From Gnetum montanum (lineage: Eukaryota > Streptophyta > Gnetopsida > Gnetales > Gnetaceae): a DNA stretch of 64,000 nucleotides. The notes under the pieces were generated by a model. It was given only the letters and a program-made list of their open reading frames with translations, had not been told where the DNA came from and searched no databases. The stretch covers positions 136,458 to 200,457 of the forward strand of contig MNCI01017906.1 in NCBI GenBank assembly GCA_015680685.1. The letters are read 5' to 3'. The position numbers and the translations under genes were made by a program. Of this stretch, positions 31,836 to 42,520 are shown piece after piece; the stretch's first letter is position 1, and each line of letters opens with the position of its first letter.

Positions 31836-33527
31836 ACTTTCAATGTTGATGCTAAGATATGATTTATTTTGATAAAATAGGCAATGAGTTCATGTCATCC
31901 ATTCATCCATTCAACTCCATGATCTCCCTTTATTCTAGAAATGTACTGTCCCTTTTTCTAAGTAGACTTATTAATGAATTGGTGCCTTGGTATTCTTCAA
32001 ACTGAGGAAGGATTCAAATGAATTGAAAAGGGTGTGACATCAAGAGGATTTGATGCATTTGTGTTGGCTATTATCTTGGGTACTTGAATGTTTTTCATAA
32101 GTTTTCCACCATTCTGTAATTGACCAAATATCAGGAAGTTTCTTAAATCAAATAAGTCAAATAAGTCTTTGCATGGTGTGGTTTTCACATAAAAAAATGG
32201 TGAGAATTCAAATCACACCCCTTAGACATAATAAAGAAACATGAGCTACAAGCACTAGTTATGCACTATAAAGACATGTTATCCATGCCTGAAGGTTCCC
32301 TCTAGCTAAGGCTCTTTCTCGCTTCCTGCTTCTCTATCTTTCTCTTGTTGGAATGATGGTGGCTCTATGGATGTATTCTTATTGCTTCAAGAGGATGGGT
32401 TGGTCAAGTGTGTTGATGTGAGGTCACTAGATGTGGTTAGTTTTAATTTGGATTTGGAATGAATTCTATTAAGTCACCCTAATTACATACTACACAAGGG
32501 ACTTTACACAACCTTGATTTTGGGATTCCATTCCATTCCTTCTTCTCTTTCCATATTTCTTCCCATATTCCACCTCATTGCTAGTTTTATAATTAGTTTA
32601 TATCCTGGTTGATGCATTATTATTGTTTGGAAAATTATTATAAGTTCTTAACCAGTGTTTCCATATGTCATTCCTAGAGCCTATGGACTCTTTGGTTTAT
32701 GGGTTTGTCAGGGCATAAAGGGCATGAGCTTGCTTTGGGGAGGATCCACTTGCATTCCTTTTTGGTGCAATTATTCAGTTCTTTTCCTTAAAAATTTCTT
32801 GCAATTAACTATTTCTCATTTCACCCCATCAATGACATCCGTTTTTGGTTTTTTTTATTGGCTTCACCATTGTTATTTCTCTCATATTTCTTGTTCTTTA
32901 AGTTTTCCACCCTATTGCTACCAGAGGTTCGCTCTTAGTCATGGGGGCCCTGTCACAAATTTTTCCATTCCATTACTTATCTCACCCCTAGACCTTGGGT
33001 AGTCATCAGTTATAAACCTCTAACCTAGTATCTGCCATACCCACAACCTAGCCAATATGCTTCATATCGAGGCAAGGTATCAAAGACATTATGTCTTATC
33101 TATCCTTGCTAATTCGTGACTGTGTTGTGTGTGTAGATGGTGATTGCACGAACAATGGACTAGGGTAGGAGGGAGCACTTAGGATGGACTAGAGCAAAAA
33201 GCATTTACGCAAGGTACAAGCTTGATCATGTGGCCATGGATGAACAACGGTGTGCATAATTTTGACATCGGCAATAATGCGCCTCATTTTCCTTTCTCTT
33301 CTCTCTCTGTTCAAGCTGTCAAATGAGGGTCTGGATGTCATCCATGTATAGTGTTTACCACAATGGTTATGAACACGAATGCTATAATATGTTTATCGAT
33401 CCATTCACTCGGCACTTAGGTTTGTCATTCCATGTCACTGTCAAATTGTCGGTCAGTCAATAATTCCATACCTTCCCAATATTTTGTAAGGAACTTGAGG
33501 ACGAGTTTTCATTTAGTTGTGGGGGTA
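31836..33527 (+). other. Second half of copy B: 3' non-coding region
   Basis: Begins with the right ACTTT duplication (31836-31840). It carries the forward-strand versions of the family's non-coding blocks: 'gaaggttccctctagctaagg' near 32290, 'atgggtttgtcagggcataaag' near 32700, and an internal polypurine word AGTCATGGGGG at 32938-32948. A splice-acceptor-like TGTGTGTAG|ATG comes near 33127-33138. The terminal polypurine tract TTTAGTTGTGGGGGTA is at about 33512-33527. No intact gene. Confidence 0.8.
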
Positions 33528-34377
33528 TGATGAGTCGCGATACTAGGATTGTGATATTGGATCCTTGATATCGGGTCTACGATATCAGATCCTACAAAGC
33601 GATATCAGACATATGATATCGGAATCTATCTTGTTGCCTATAAATAAGAAACGGGGGCACTTGGGTTGGATAGTTAGTTTCTTAGTCCCTTAGCCGAACT
33701 CTTACAGTTTTCCCTTTCTAGAGTTAGAATGATTTCTAAGTGCCCGTAGTAGGAGTCATAAAGTGAATGGATCTTTATTCAAGCATTGTGTACCTGAGCA
33801 CACCTTGTGTCTAGAAATAAATATGAACTTTGATTTAAACCTTGCAACATTCAAAATAGCTTAATTATTTTATTTAAATGTTATTTACTGTTATTTTCTA
33901 CTCTCATTAGTTAGTTAATGTGATTTTTATTGAATTGTTAATTATCAATGAATTAGCACACTTAGTAAAACCACTTCGAGCGTACGTGAAACACTTGGTA
34001 ACCTAGTAACGACTAGCATTTGGTAATCCTAGTAGTGTTACACTGGTTTAGGATGTGTGTGAAGAGTGGGAATGTATGCTAGTGTTTGGACTAGTTAGAG
34101 AATATTTAGTTAGTTAAATCAAATTATTTATTAAATTATTTAATTTCTCCACTTTAAGCACTAGGAACATAAAACATAAAAAGCATAAAAATCATATACC
34201 TCAAGATTTCTTAACCATACAATTGTGTCATACAAGTAAGCTTGGGAAGATAATGATTGCATAACCCATCCTTGTTTTGTGTAAGTGCATAGGCACTTAA
34301 TCCTTGGAGTTCAACCGGATTGCATGTAAACACTTGTATTCGTATGGTTGGATGTAGGGGTACCTTGTTGCTCATCA
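33528..34377 (+). repeat. 3' LTR of copy B
   Basis: 850 bp, TGATGAG...CTCATCA, forward. U3 has four intact GATATC palindromes plus decayed ones (33540-33625), then TATAAATA at 33639-33646, about 20 bp past the last unit. The body shares the family landmarks. The right end abuts LINE sequence at 34378. Confidence 0.95.
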
Positions 34378-37300
34378 AATGTGTTGGTAAATAAGAGTGT
34401 CTTGTCTTTGAAACCCCCATTTTACTTTGGCATGTTTCCAAGAGAGGGTAGTAGAATCATTCCTAATAGTAAATAATTGAGTAGCATGATGGAGATTATG
34501 ATCAATAAAATGATTGGCTCTATGAGATAATTCATCATAAAGATAACCAAAAATCTTTTTAAAAATAGAAGACCACCAAATGGAGTGCATTGACAAAGAG
34601 TTCATGCTTATCTGGGAAGGTTTCCATTGCAAAAATCCTTTAAGTTGACTCCAACATTGCCAAATTTGCTTGAACAAGAAAGAACCTATAATCTTCTGAG
34701 AACCTTCGCTAATGATCCAATTGCTCCAATGACTATTTTTCCATCTATGGTGATTACCAAGATGAGAAATGTTATGCCTAAAAAGGATCTTCCAGGCTTC
34801 ATATCCTTCTATACAATGAGTAACCCTCTTGGAGGCCCAAGAGAATACTTTGGTGCTCAATAGAAGCAAGGCCTAAGCCCCCATGCTCCTTACTTGAAGT
34901 GTAGATATCCAAAGCAACTTAATTAAAATCTTTGCAATTGTCCTTATCCCCCCATAAATAATTCCTAAGAATTTTTTTGATGCACTGAAAGGAAGATTTG
35001 GAAGGAGCCATAAAGGAGGAATGGTACACGTGAATGGAGCTCAAAATATGATTAACTATGATAAATCTACTTGAAAGCGATAAAGGCTTAGAAGCCCATT
35101 TCAAAGCTTTATGTTTCACTTTTTCCATCACATTATTCCATAAGGTATTGGGAGTAGCAAATAAAACAATTGGGATACCCAAAAGGGTGAAAAAATTAGT
35201 AGGAGAAAGCCACTTGATATTAAAATGATAAGTCCAGGTAGGCCTTGGAGAGAAGCTAGACCAAATAGCTTGCATTTTGTGCCAATTGATTTTAGCTCTT
35301 GAGGCTCTACAATAGATGTCAATGCAATCCAAGGTAGTGTTAAAATTATTGTGGTCCTCAATTATCATCCAAAAACTGGATATAAATGAGATCCTTCCTT
35401 CTTATGAAAGAGAGATATCTCTTAGCCTCATAGATTCATTGTGGGATCTAATAAATAGCTCTAGGAGCATCAGCAACTAGGATAAAAAGATAAGGAGCTA
35501 AAGGGAATCCTTGACAAATTGATTTTTGAAGCTTAATAACCTTAGATAAGGTTCCATTAATACAAATAACTAAAGAGGCCTTTAACAAAACCAGATTGAT
35601 ATGTTTTTAAAAAATAGTATCTAAGTTATGATGTTTGATTATACTTCTTAAAAAGGACCATTCAAGCATGTCATAAGATTTTAGCAAAATCAAGCTTAAG
35701 AAGAATGGAATTTTGACTAGTGGAAGAAGCCTAATGCAAGCCCTCAATAGCAATGATGACATTATCTAAAACATACCTACCTTGAACAAAACTAGTTTGC
35801 TCTTTGCTTATGAGATGAGGAAAAAAAGGTTTTAATTTATTAGCTATAGCTTTAGTAATAATTTTTTAGATAACATTTAAAACAGTGATAGGGCACTAGT
35901 TGCTAATGCACATACAGTCTCCTAACTTGGATAGAAGCTTAATAATACCTTCATTGATTTGTTTGCTAAAGGAACCTTTCCTAAAAGCTTCCTTATACAC
36001 ACTATAGACAGTATCTTGAAGAGTAGGCTAGAATTTCTTAAAAAAATTTGTAGGAAGACCATCCATACCAGGGGCTTTGCCATCGTGGAGTTGTTAAAGA
36101 GCTTTACCAAGATCCTATTTAGAAAGAAGAGAAGCATCACTAAAGATGGAATGATTAAAAGGAGTAATAACTCTTACATAGGTATTAACTATAGTGGGAT
36201 CAATAGCTTCTTTTTGAAAAATTCAAGAGTAGAACTCAAAGAAAGCTTGTAGATTGTTTATCTTGGAGGTAAAGATATTATCATCAAATTGAATATCTAG
36301 GATTTTTTGGGATGGGTATCTCCATTTGAGGAGACAAAAAAATCATTTAGTAGCCTGGCCACCCATGCGGAGCCAAGAAAGATGGGCATGAAGGTGAGCA
36401 CCTCTAGCTTCATCGTGATCAATTATATGCATGTTTTCCTTGGCAATTTGCAAGCTACAGAAGTGAGCCTTAGTAGCTTCATCTCTATTAATGGAATTTT
36501 GTAATAAGAAGATTTCCTTATGAAGATTGGACCTATGAGAATTTATTCTTTAAGCCACCAATTTACCCACATGTTGAGGCAAGTACAAGCATTAGTCCAC
36601 CAATCAATCCAACCATCTTCCCCAAGGGGTTTAGGATCTAGATTCCATATTTGCATCAATAAAGAGCAAAGGGAGCTACTATGAAGAAAGGCAGTGTTAA
36701 AAATATAAAGGTCATTGGAAGACCTGAAGCAACCAGAGAGGGAAAGAGACCAGTGAATAGGATAATGATATGATAGAACCTAGGTATAATCTGCCTAAAC
36801 CAGAGCACCATTGGTGGTAGTAAATTGAATAGAAGAATTCATAGATAGGTAAACCTAATCCAACCTAGAAGAAATGTAAGAGGTTCCATGTCTAGCATTT
36901 CTCCAAGTAAACCAATTAGAAGTACTAGAAGAGGGGTAGTTTCCATTAGCTTCATGCAAATTCAATTTTCGTTTTAATGAAAGCCAAATAGAAAGCTCCC
37001 TATTGTCTAAACCACCTCTCTATCCTCCAAACTTATTCTCTAAATGCTTAATCATATTAAATTCTCTTGCAATGATACAATTAGTTGTGGACAAGTTGTG
37101 CCAGAGCCAATTCCAAAGAAGCTTATGATCATTCAGATTACAAGGAGCATAAATGGAAACAATCCCTAGAGTTTCATTAGCGTACTATAACCAAACCCAA
37201 CAATAATGTCATAAATTATCACAACCATGCTCCCCCTTTACCATGTTCATGGTGAGATGAGACATAATAACTACTAGGAAAAATACTCTTACAATAGGTT

Positions 37301-37434
37301 TAAAGATGGAATCCTTAGATTTTAACTTCTTGAATACAAACAACATCAAGGGAATGCCTATGAATATAATCTTGGACTATATATCTTCTATGGGGATCCG
37401 AGAGTTCCCTAACATTCCATAAGCAATACTTCAT
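34378..37434 (-). pseudogene. LINE ORF2: endonuclease and reverse transcriptase
   Basis: Starts at the ATG at 37434-37432 with MKYCLWNVRELSDPHRR, the typical WNVRG opening of the AP-type endonuclease. Further endonuclease motifs are VVCIQEVK and SIYAPCN. Reverse transcriptase follows: LKLDFAK near 35680-35700, the CQGFPLAPYLFILVADA box near 35470-35520 (RQGDPLSP in active elements), and QFLDD at about 35350-35370 in place of FADD. The open piece 34919-35368 is the thumb region, with KALKWASKPLSLSSRFIIVN and IKKILRNYLWG. The open piece 34375-34869 holds the C-terminal part with WASKRVTHC and a WKILF-type block. The enzyme nicks the target and copies LINE RNA there. Many stops make it dead. Confidence 0.85.
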
Positions 37435-37499
37435 TGTGTTTGTGAAGATGAAGGAGTATCCCCCTCAACCACTAAGGCCTTAAAAGAATTCCTAGACTC

Positions 37500-38561
37500 A
37501 AAGTTATTTACTAAAAGATGACGAAAACTTGTTCTTCTACTAGTGAATTAATTAGCATTAGCAACCACCAAGGATCCGTGCCCTTTAGGAAAATCACTAA
37601 ATATAGGATTATCTTGTGTGATTGAGGCATAATATTTCTAGGTAACTTACTCCCAGTCACTAGTAGAGTCTTTTGGGGCCCCTTCTTGGTTAAGCAGAGT
37701 CTTAGTAACATCGGTATCCTCAATATTCATACCCTTTGCATTTGACATCTTGGGGTCTAAAGAAGAAGGGTTAGCTGAGAACATCTTGATAGTATCATTA
37801 TTTATATCCTTAAATATTTTTTTATCTTTTAATTCTTTACTAACATGTTCTACTAAAATTATCTCGGCTTCAAACTTGGCCAATAACATTGGACATTAAG
37901 CTTTTCAATGGTTAGGATCAAGACAATAATAACAATGGTTTGGAAGCATAAGATATGAAATTTTTGGAACGAAAGTCCTTTCCTTCACATTAAATTCTAG
38001 TGAGGTGGGACGTGGCATTTGCATATCAAATTTAACACACACTTGTTGAGTTGGTCTTGGACCGAAACCTAAAAAGAACTCCATACCAATGACCTCCCCA
38101 ACTTGCACAACCATAATCTCAACATGGAATGAAAAATGAGAAGGGAGCCCTAGAAATTCTATCCAAACTTGCAAAATACTTTTACTCTTTTTTTTGAGGT
38201 CAAAATCCTCCTTCTAAAGTTGAAGCACTAAAAAGGATCCATAGATGTACCAAATTGATTGTTGTTTCATGAAATTGATCATAGCCCTATTTTCAAAAGC
38301 AAAAAGAAAAAACCCTTTAGTAAGATTAGAGGCCAAGGTTAATCTAATGTTACAAGGTTTCCAAAATTTTTTGGCCCATTCTTGGAAAATTGAGGTAGGA
38401 GGAATCCTGCTAGTAAAAAAATTGATTACATAAAGATGGGTAAAGGTTTGAATGGTTTGATCAAAGATGTCTTCAAGGAAGTCAAACCATAAAATTTTGT
38501 CATTATCGTCTATTTTAGTAGTATTGTCAATGGGTTGCGAATCACTATTGGAGAAGTCCAT
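37500..38561 (-). pseudogene. LINE ORF1: DUF4283-type protein with zinc knuckle
   Basis: The reverse-strand frame starting MDFSNSDSQPIDNTT (38561) shows the DUF4283 pattern of plant L1-class ORF1 proteins, with EWAKKFWKPCNIRLTLASNL and FFLFAFENRAMINFM. It continues in another frame (37905-38174) with VWIEFLGLPSHF and a zinc knuckle start, CYYCLDPNH, then a hydrophilic C-terminal tail (37511-37889). ORF1 proteins bind the LINE RNA. At least two frame changes separate the parts. Confidence 0.75.
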
Positions 38562-38775
38562 TATTTTACATTTTTCCCTCCAACATTAGAGAATGAAGAG
38601 ATAGTTTGGGTCATGCAGACCTATTGGGCCCTAGCCCAACTGCTTCAGGGAATTAGAATAGAGAATGTATTAAGAAAAATAGAAACAAAAACAAAGAGGT
38701 ATAGACTCACTACGATGCTAGAAGAAAAAATTATAATAGACTGGTATTTGCAGCAACAGACAATTCTTGGGGCCA

Positions 38776-39090
38776 CTAGTTACCACAATCCTTGACGCAA
38801 TAGTAAAAAACCCTACTATCTACCAAAACCATGGACAAAAGTGAAGAAGAACCCTCAATTATAACCCTATGAACCTTGCCACGAAAACAGAGTGGCCAAG
38901 CCTCAACAACTAAACCCTTAGAGCTTTCACCAATCATCCTTTTCATAGCAAAAACCTTAGAGTGGAAAAAACTCTCAAAGCTCAACCAACTTGCAATAGC
39001 AATGTCAGCAACATCCACTAACATGGATTTGAGAGCTTCCACCCAAACACCATCAGCCTTGTAGGCCTTGTTGTCTATAGACAAACTCAT
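38776..39090 (-). CDS. Open 104-codon frame upstream of LINE ORF1, unrecognised
   Basis: MSLSIDNKAYKADGVWVEAL to VKDCGN, uninterrupted, ending 215 bp before the ORF1 start on the same strand. I do not recognise it. It may be the 5' part of the LINE (a short upstream ORF or the former N-terminus of ORF1), since it is open while the rest of the LINE is broken. Composition is not obviously low-complexity. Function unknown. Confidence 0.3.
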   Translation of the reverse strand: MSLSIDNKAYKADGVWVEALKSMLVDVADIAIASWLSFESFFHSKVFAMKRMIGESSKGLVVEAWPLCFRGKVHRVIIEGSSSLLSMVLVDSRVFYYCVKDCGN

Positions 39091-39100
39091 GAATGAATAC

Positions 39101-41055
39101 CTGAAGTAGAGGACTCGTCAGGCTTTCGGCTTCTATTCAAGAATTTCTTGAGGCATTGTTACCTTGAAATTGCAAGTGTTAGGTTTAAAGCTAGTGATGA
39201 TACTCTTTTGCTAGTCCAGTAACATGTGATTTAGTATTGTAACCTTGGCAGTGCTGGGTTTAAAGCCAATGTGAACATTCCTTTGTTAGTCTATAATGTG
39301 TAATTTAGTTTGTGAATTTGCTATACATTTGTCTAGAAAGTGAGAGGGGTTGAGGTAGGAAAAATGAGATGAAATTGGATTGAACTCAAGATTTGGTTTG
39401 AGTTATGTGGGTAAAGTAGATGAATTTAAATAAAATTGAACCTTTTTTGCATAGTATAAATTTATTCAAATCATTTATATTTTTGATAAGGTATAAACTT
39501 ATTTAAATTATAGAAAAACTTTTTTATGGTTCATGTTTTTCAAAGTTCAATATATTTAAAAATATATTTTTAATATAAACAATATAGATTGCAACTTGAA
39601 AATTTTCAAGTTAATAAATATGATCTAAAATTTTGCAACTTTTCAATACAAGTTTTTGAGCATTTTTCTTTCCTAAATGAGTGAAAATTTAAGCTCTCAC
39701 ATTTCCAATTAGTTAAATAATATCTTACCATAATTAATAAGTACAAATATATATACATATTTATTGTACATTTTTAGTGTGCTATGAGTGTAATATGTTT
39801 TCACTAATTTTTTCTACTTGGAATATCATGAGTTACAAAAATAAGGATGAGAACCTTGTGTGCTTAATGGCACCTACATGTACATCTCAATTATCGTTCA
39901 TATTTTGTAACTATTCTTATACTCTTCCATCATTCACAAGCTAAGTGTTGTTATATTTTGTGTATTTTAGAGGTTTCATCAACAAAATTGATTCCTCTAT
40001 AATTATCATTTCACCATAAGAGATTCTAAATTGCTTCCAACTTCTACATGCTAAAATTACTACTTCTATCAATGCAAAAATTTCCATTACTTTGATGAAG
40101 GCAAGGCTCTAGAAGCATGAATCTAGCTTTCCATGAGATTGTATGCTAAAGATATGTTTGGATCTAAAAATCACCAAGAGAATTCCTATGCACAACAAAG
40201 AGATAAATATCAATACAATTAATGCCAAGCGAGCAAGCCTTTGCTAAGTATTTTTGGTCAAGAGACCAATCACCAGCCTCATCCAAAAGATTTTTTCTCA
40301 ATCATGGTAAAATAATTTTAGCCTCATAACAGTGACCATGAACTTTATTCATCATGTTTTTTTATAATAGTTATTATTTTGGTGGAGAGTTTAGCTAAGA
40401 GGCTAACTACTTTATTACCTAGATGCTATTCTTGGCCAATTACTAGCCATGTTCATGAAAGTTCTTCTTGGTAACAATAAAATAATTTTATTGTCATAAC
40501 AGTGAATGTGAGCTTTATTGATTACAGTTTCTAGGAGTTATTATTTTGGCTAAGAGTTTTGTCCCATAGCCAACTACTTTGTTGTATGGACTTTATCTTT
40601 GTCAATAAATAATTTTTGTCATAAAGTTAGATGAAGAAATGGAATTTTTAATAATAATTGTATATTAGTTTTGATTTTCATTTTTAATATGAAAATCAAT
40701 TTTTAGTAAATCAATTTGAGATTTTATTAATTTGAAAACATAAAAGATTCTTTGAAAAAAATAATAGATGTATATCATAAATATAGAGCTAAAATGGTTA
40801 TAGGCACAAACTAAAGTTTGGAAATTACCAAAATAAACAATATAATTCAAAGATTAGGTTACATGCATCTACAAAAGGGTTTAAATGATGCACAATAGCT
40901 ATAGGTAAGGGTTTAAGTCACTAAGACATACATTGGAAATAGCCCACATCACAGAAGAGTAGGTTCCCAATGTCCAATAAGGAATAAGAGCGGTGGATTG
41001 GTACTCAAAATAAGTGAAACATAGGTATACCCTAAGATTTATAGAAGTTTATAAC
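39101..41055. other. AT-rich sequence with one local duplication
   Basis: No gene recognised. A roughly 115-bp segment at 40308-40425 ('aataattttagcctcataacagtgacc...') is repeated imperfectly at 40485-40598. The rest is AT-rich unique-looking sequence. Confidence 0.5.
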
Positions 41056-41059
41056 TCAT

Positions 41060-41136
41060 TACTACTTAATAGAATTAAACCTATGACTTGGGGTGAGTAG
41101 GCCAAGACCCATACCACTAGGCCAATACCTCATTGT
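41060..41136 (-). repeat. tRNA-like SINE fragment
   Basis: The reverse strand reads GAGGTATTGGCCTAGTGGTATGG, an A-box-like stretch. About 30 nt later comes AGGTTTAATTC, a decayed B box (GGTTCGAATCC). This spacing and wording is typical of tRNA-derived plant SINEs. It does not fold into a full tRNA that I can draw. Confidence 0.5.
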
Positions 41137-41599
41137 TAATAATAAGAAATAAGAGAATAACTTAGATAGACCTCAAATTGTATTTAACATGCTATTAATT
41201 GCATCAAATAATTATATTATTTCAAAATTATTTAAAATAATATAAATATATAAATATAAAATTACCATCTATGGGCCACCAGCATCCTTCCAATCTATCC
41301 ATCTCAAGAAGCAACAAGGTTACTAGCAAAAATTAGAAAACAACCTAAAAGTAAAAGAATTAAATACCAATATATTCAAAAATACTTATGAAAAATAAGT
41401 CAAGGGTTCAACCCTCAAAATGGATAACCATAAAAATACATCAAATATCTCTCTATCCAAGAGATTTTAGGTTTTATTCTTGACAAGCATAAAAGAAAGA
41501 TATTAGAATGCACTAGTATAAGCCACTAGCCATAGTACAAGATACCAATATAGTATGAAATTGTATTATAAAATACAACCTTATGATAAAATAATACCA
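41137..41599. other. AT-rich spacer
   Basis: No recognised gene. It includes a palindromic aagggttcaaccctc at about 41404 resembling an isolated pol III B box. Confidence 0.35.
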
Positions 41600-42072
41600 A
41601 TAAAATTGAAAGGGAAATTTTATAGGAAAACAATTAGGCCTACTATTTTATTTGGTTCTAAATGTTGGACAGTACAAAAGAGGCATAAACAATAAATCAA
41701 TGTGATAGAAATGTGGATGCTTTGATGGATGTTGAACATTACTAGAAGAGATAAACTACATAATACAAACATCAAAGGAAAACTTGGTGTCACCTCTATT
41801 GCAAATAAGCTACGAGAATGATGACTTAGATGGTTTGGACATGTGCAAAGATTAGACAATGAGCCTATAAACAAAAGTTGCTACATCATTATTCCAAGAA
41901 AGCCACCAAAATGAAGATCAAAGAAGGCATGGGAAAAAACAAATCAAATATGATTTGAAGAAACTGTAAATAAACAAAGATCATGCTCTTCATAGAGGCA
42001 AATAGCAAAAATGAACTCATGTAGCTGACCCCATTTTATTGGAACATGATTAGGATGATGATGATGATGAAC
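41600..42072 (+). mobile_element. 3' end of an RTE-type LINE
   Basis: The forward strand encodes the characteristic C-terminus of plant RTE ORF2 proteins: TILFGSKCWTVQKRHKQ, INVIEMWMLXWMLNITRRDK, LGVTSIANKLRE, LRWFGHVQR, then a Lys/Arg-rich KKAWEKT. It ends close to the stop, followed by a (GAT)n-type tail, 'ttaggatgatgatgatgatgaa' (about 42050-42071). RTE LINEs carry such short trinucleotide tails instead of poly-A. Only about 470 bp remain, a 5'-truncated insertion. Confidence 0.85.
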
Positions 42073-42424
42073 CTTATACTAAAGAATATAACATAAAATA
42101 AATAACAAAGCAAAAATCCTAGGTTTGAAATACTAGGATGTTACATGTTGATGTAAATAAAATGTCTAATTTTGTTTTTCTTCATGTTTTACATCAGTTG
42201 GAAGCATTAGAACATTGAAGTGTAAGAGCATGTACCCAAATAAGTTTGGGAACAACGGATGTATCATGGAAGCAAGGATAGACACATTCGGAACATAACT
42301 ATAAATATCAATTCAAAATATATGAAAAATCATTCTCTAAATTCAATTAATATTTTCTAAGAAATCTATAAATCCTACAATGGTGAAAGTAAAATTTAAT
42401 GAAATCATGTGTATCAAAATGAAA

Positions 42425-42520
42425 GGACCATCATATGGTATAATGGTAAGGTTCTTATTTCTAAAATCATAAGACTTAGGTTTGAGCTTGGTTGTAGTTA
42501 CTAGAAAGAGGTTATGCTTT
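42425..42520 (+). repeat. tRNA-like SINE fragment
   Basis: Contains TGGTATAATGGTAAGG (A-box like) followed after about 30 nt by AGGTTTGAGCT (B-box like), with a possible anticodon-type stem CTTAT...ATAAG between. The loop is 10 nt instead of 7 and I cannot close the acceptor stem, so I call a SINE or tRNA relic rather than a tRNA gene. Confidence 0.4.

Larger units (their letters stand above)
23480..34377 (+). mobile_element. Gypsy element copy B, 5'-truncated and interrupted by copy A
   Basis: Forward-strand element in two blocks, 23480-24696 and 31836-34377. The first block holds integrase and the start of the 3' region, ending in 'gctaatgtttggtctttgcc'. The second begins 'caatgttgatgctaagatatg' and carries the rest of the 3' region and the 3' LTR. 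Joined without the 7.1 kb between them, the text aligns continuously with the same region of copy A near 27.15-27.23 kb. That shows A inserted into B. B starts abruptly at integrase, so its 5' LTR, gag and RT are missing. Its 3' LTR abuts an interrupted LINE. Confidence 0.9.
34378..39100 (-). mobile_element. L1-class LINE, 3'-truncated by copy B
   Basis: Reverse-strand non-LTR retrotransposon with ORF1 (about 38561-37650) and ORF2 (37434-34378), broken by stops and small frame changes. The 3' end of ORF2, the 3' UTR and the poly-A tail are not present: LINE text runs directly into the LTR end of copy B. B therefore inserted into the LINE, or the two were joined by deletion. No continuation is found left of copy B. 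Confidence 0.85.

Noticed and set aside
42425-42520. A tRNA gene
   Set aside because: A- and B-box-like words and one stem are present, but the anticodon loop is 10 nt and no acceptor stem closes.
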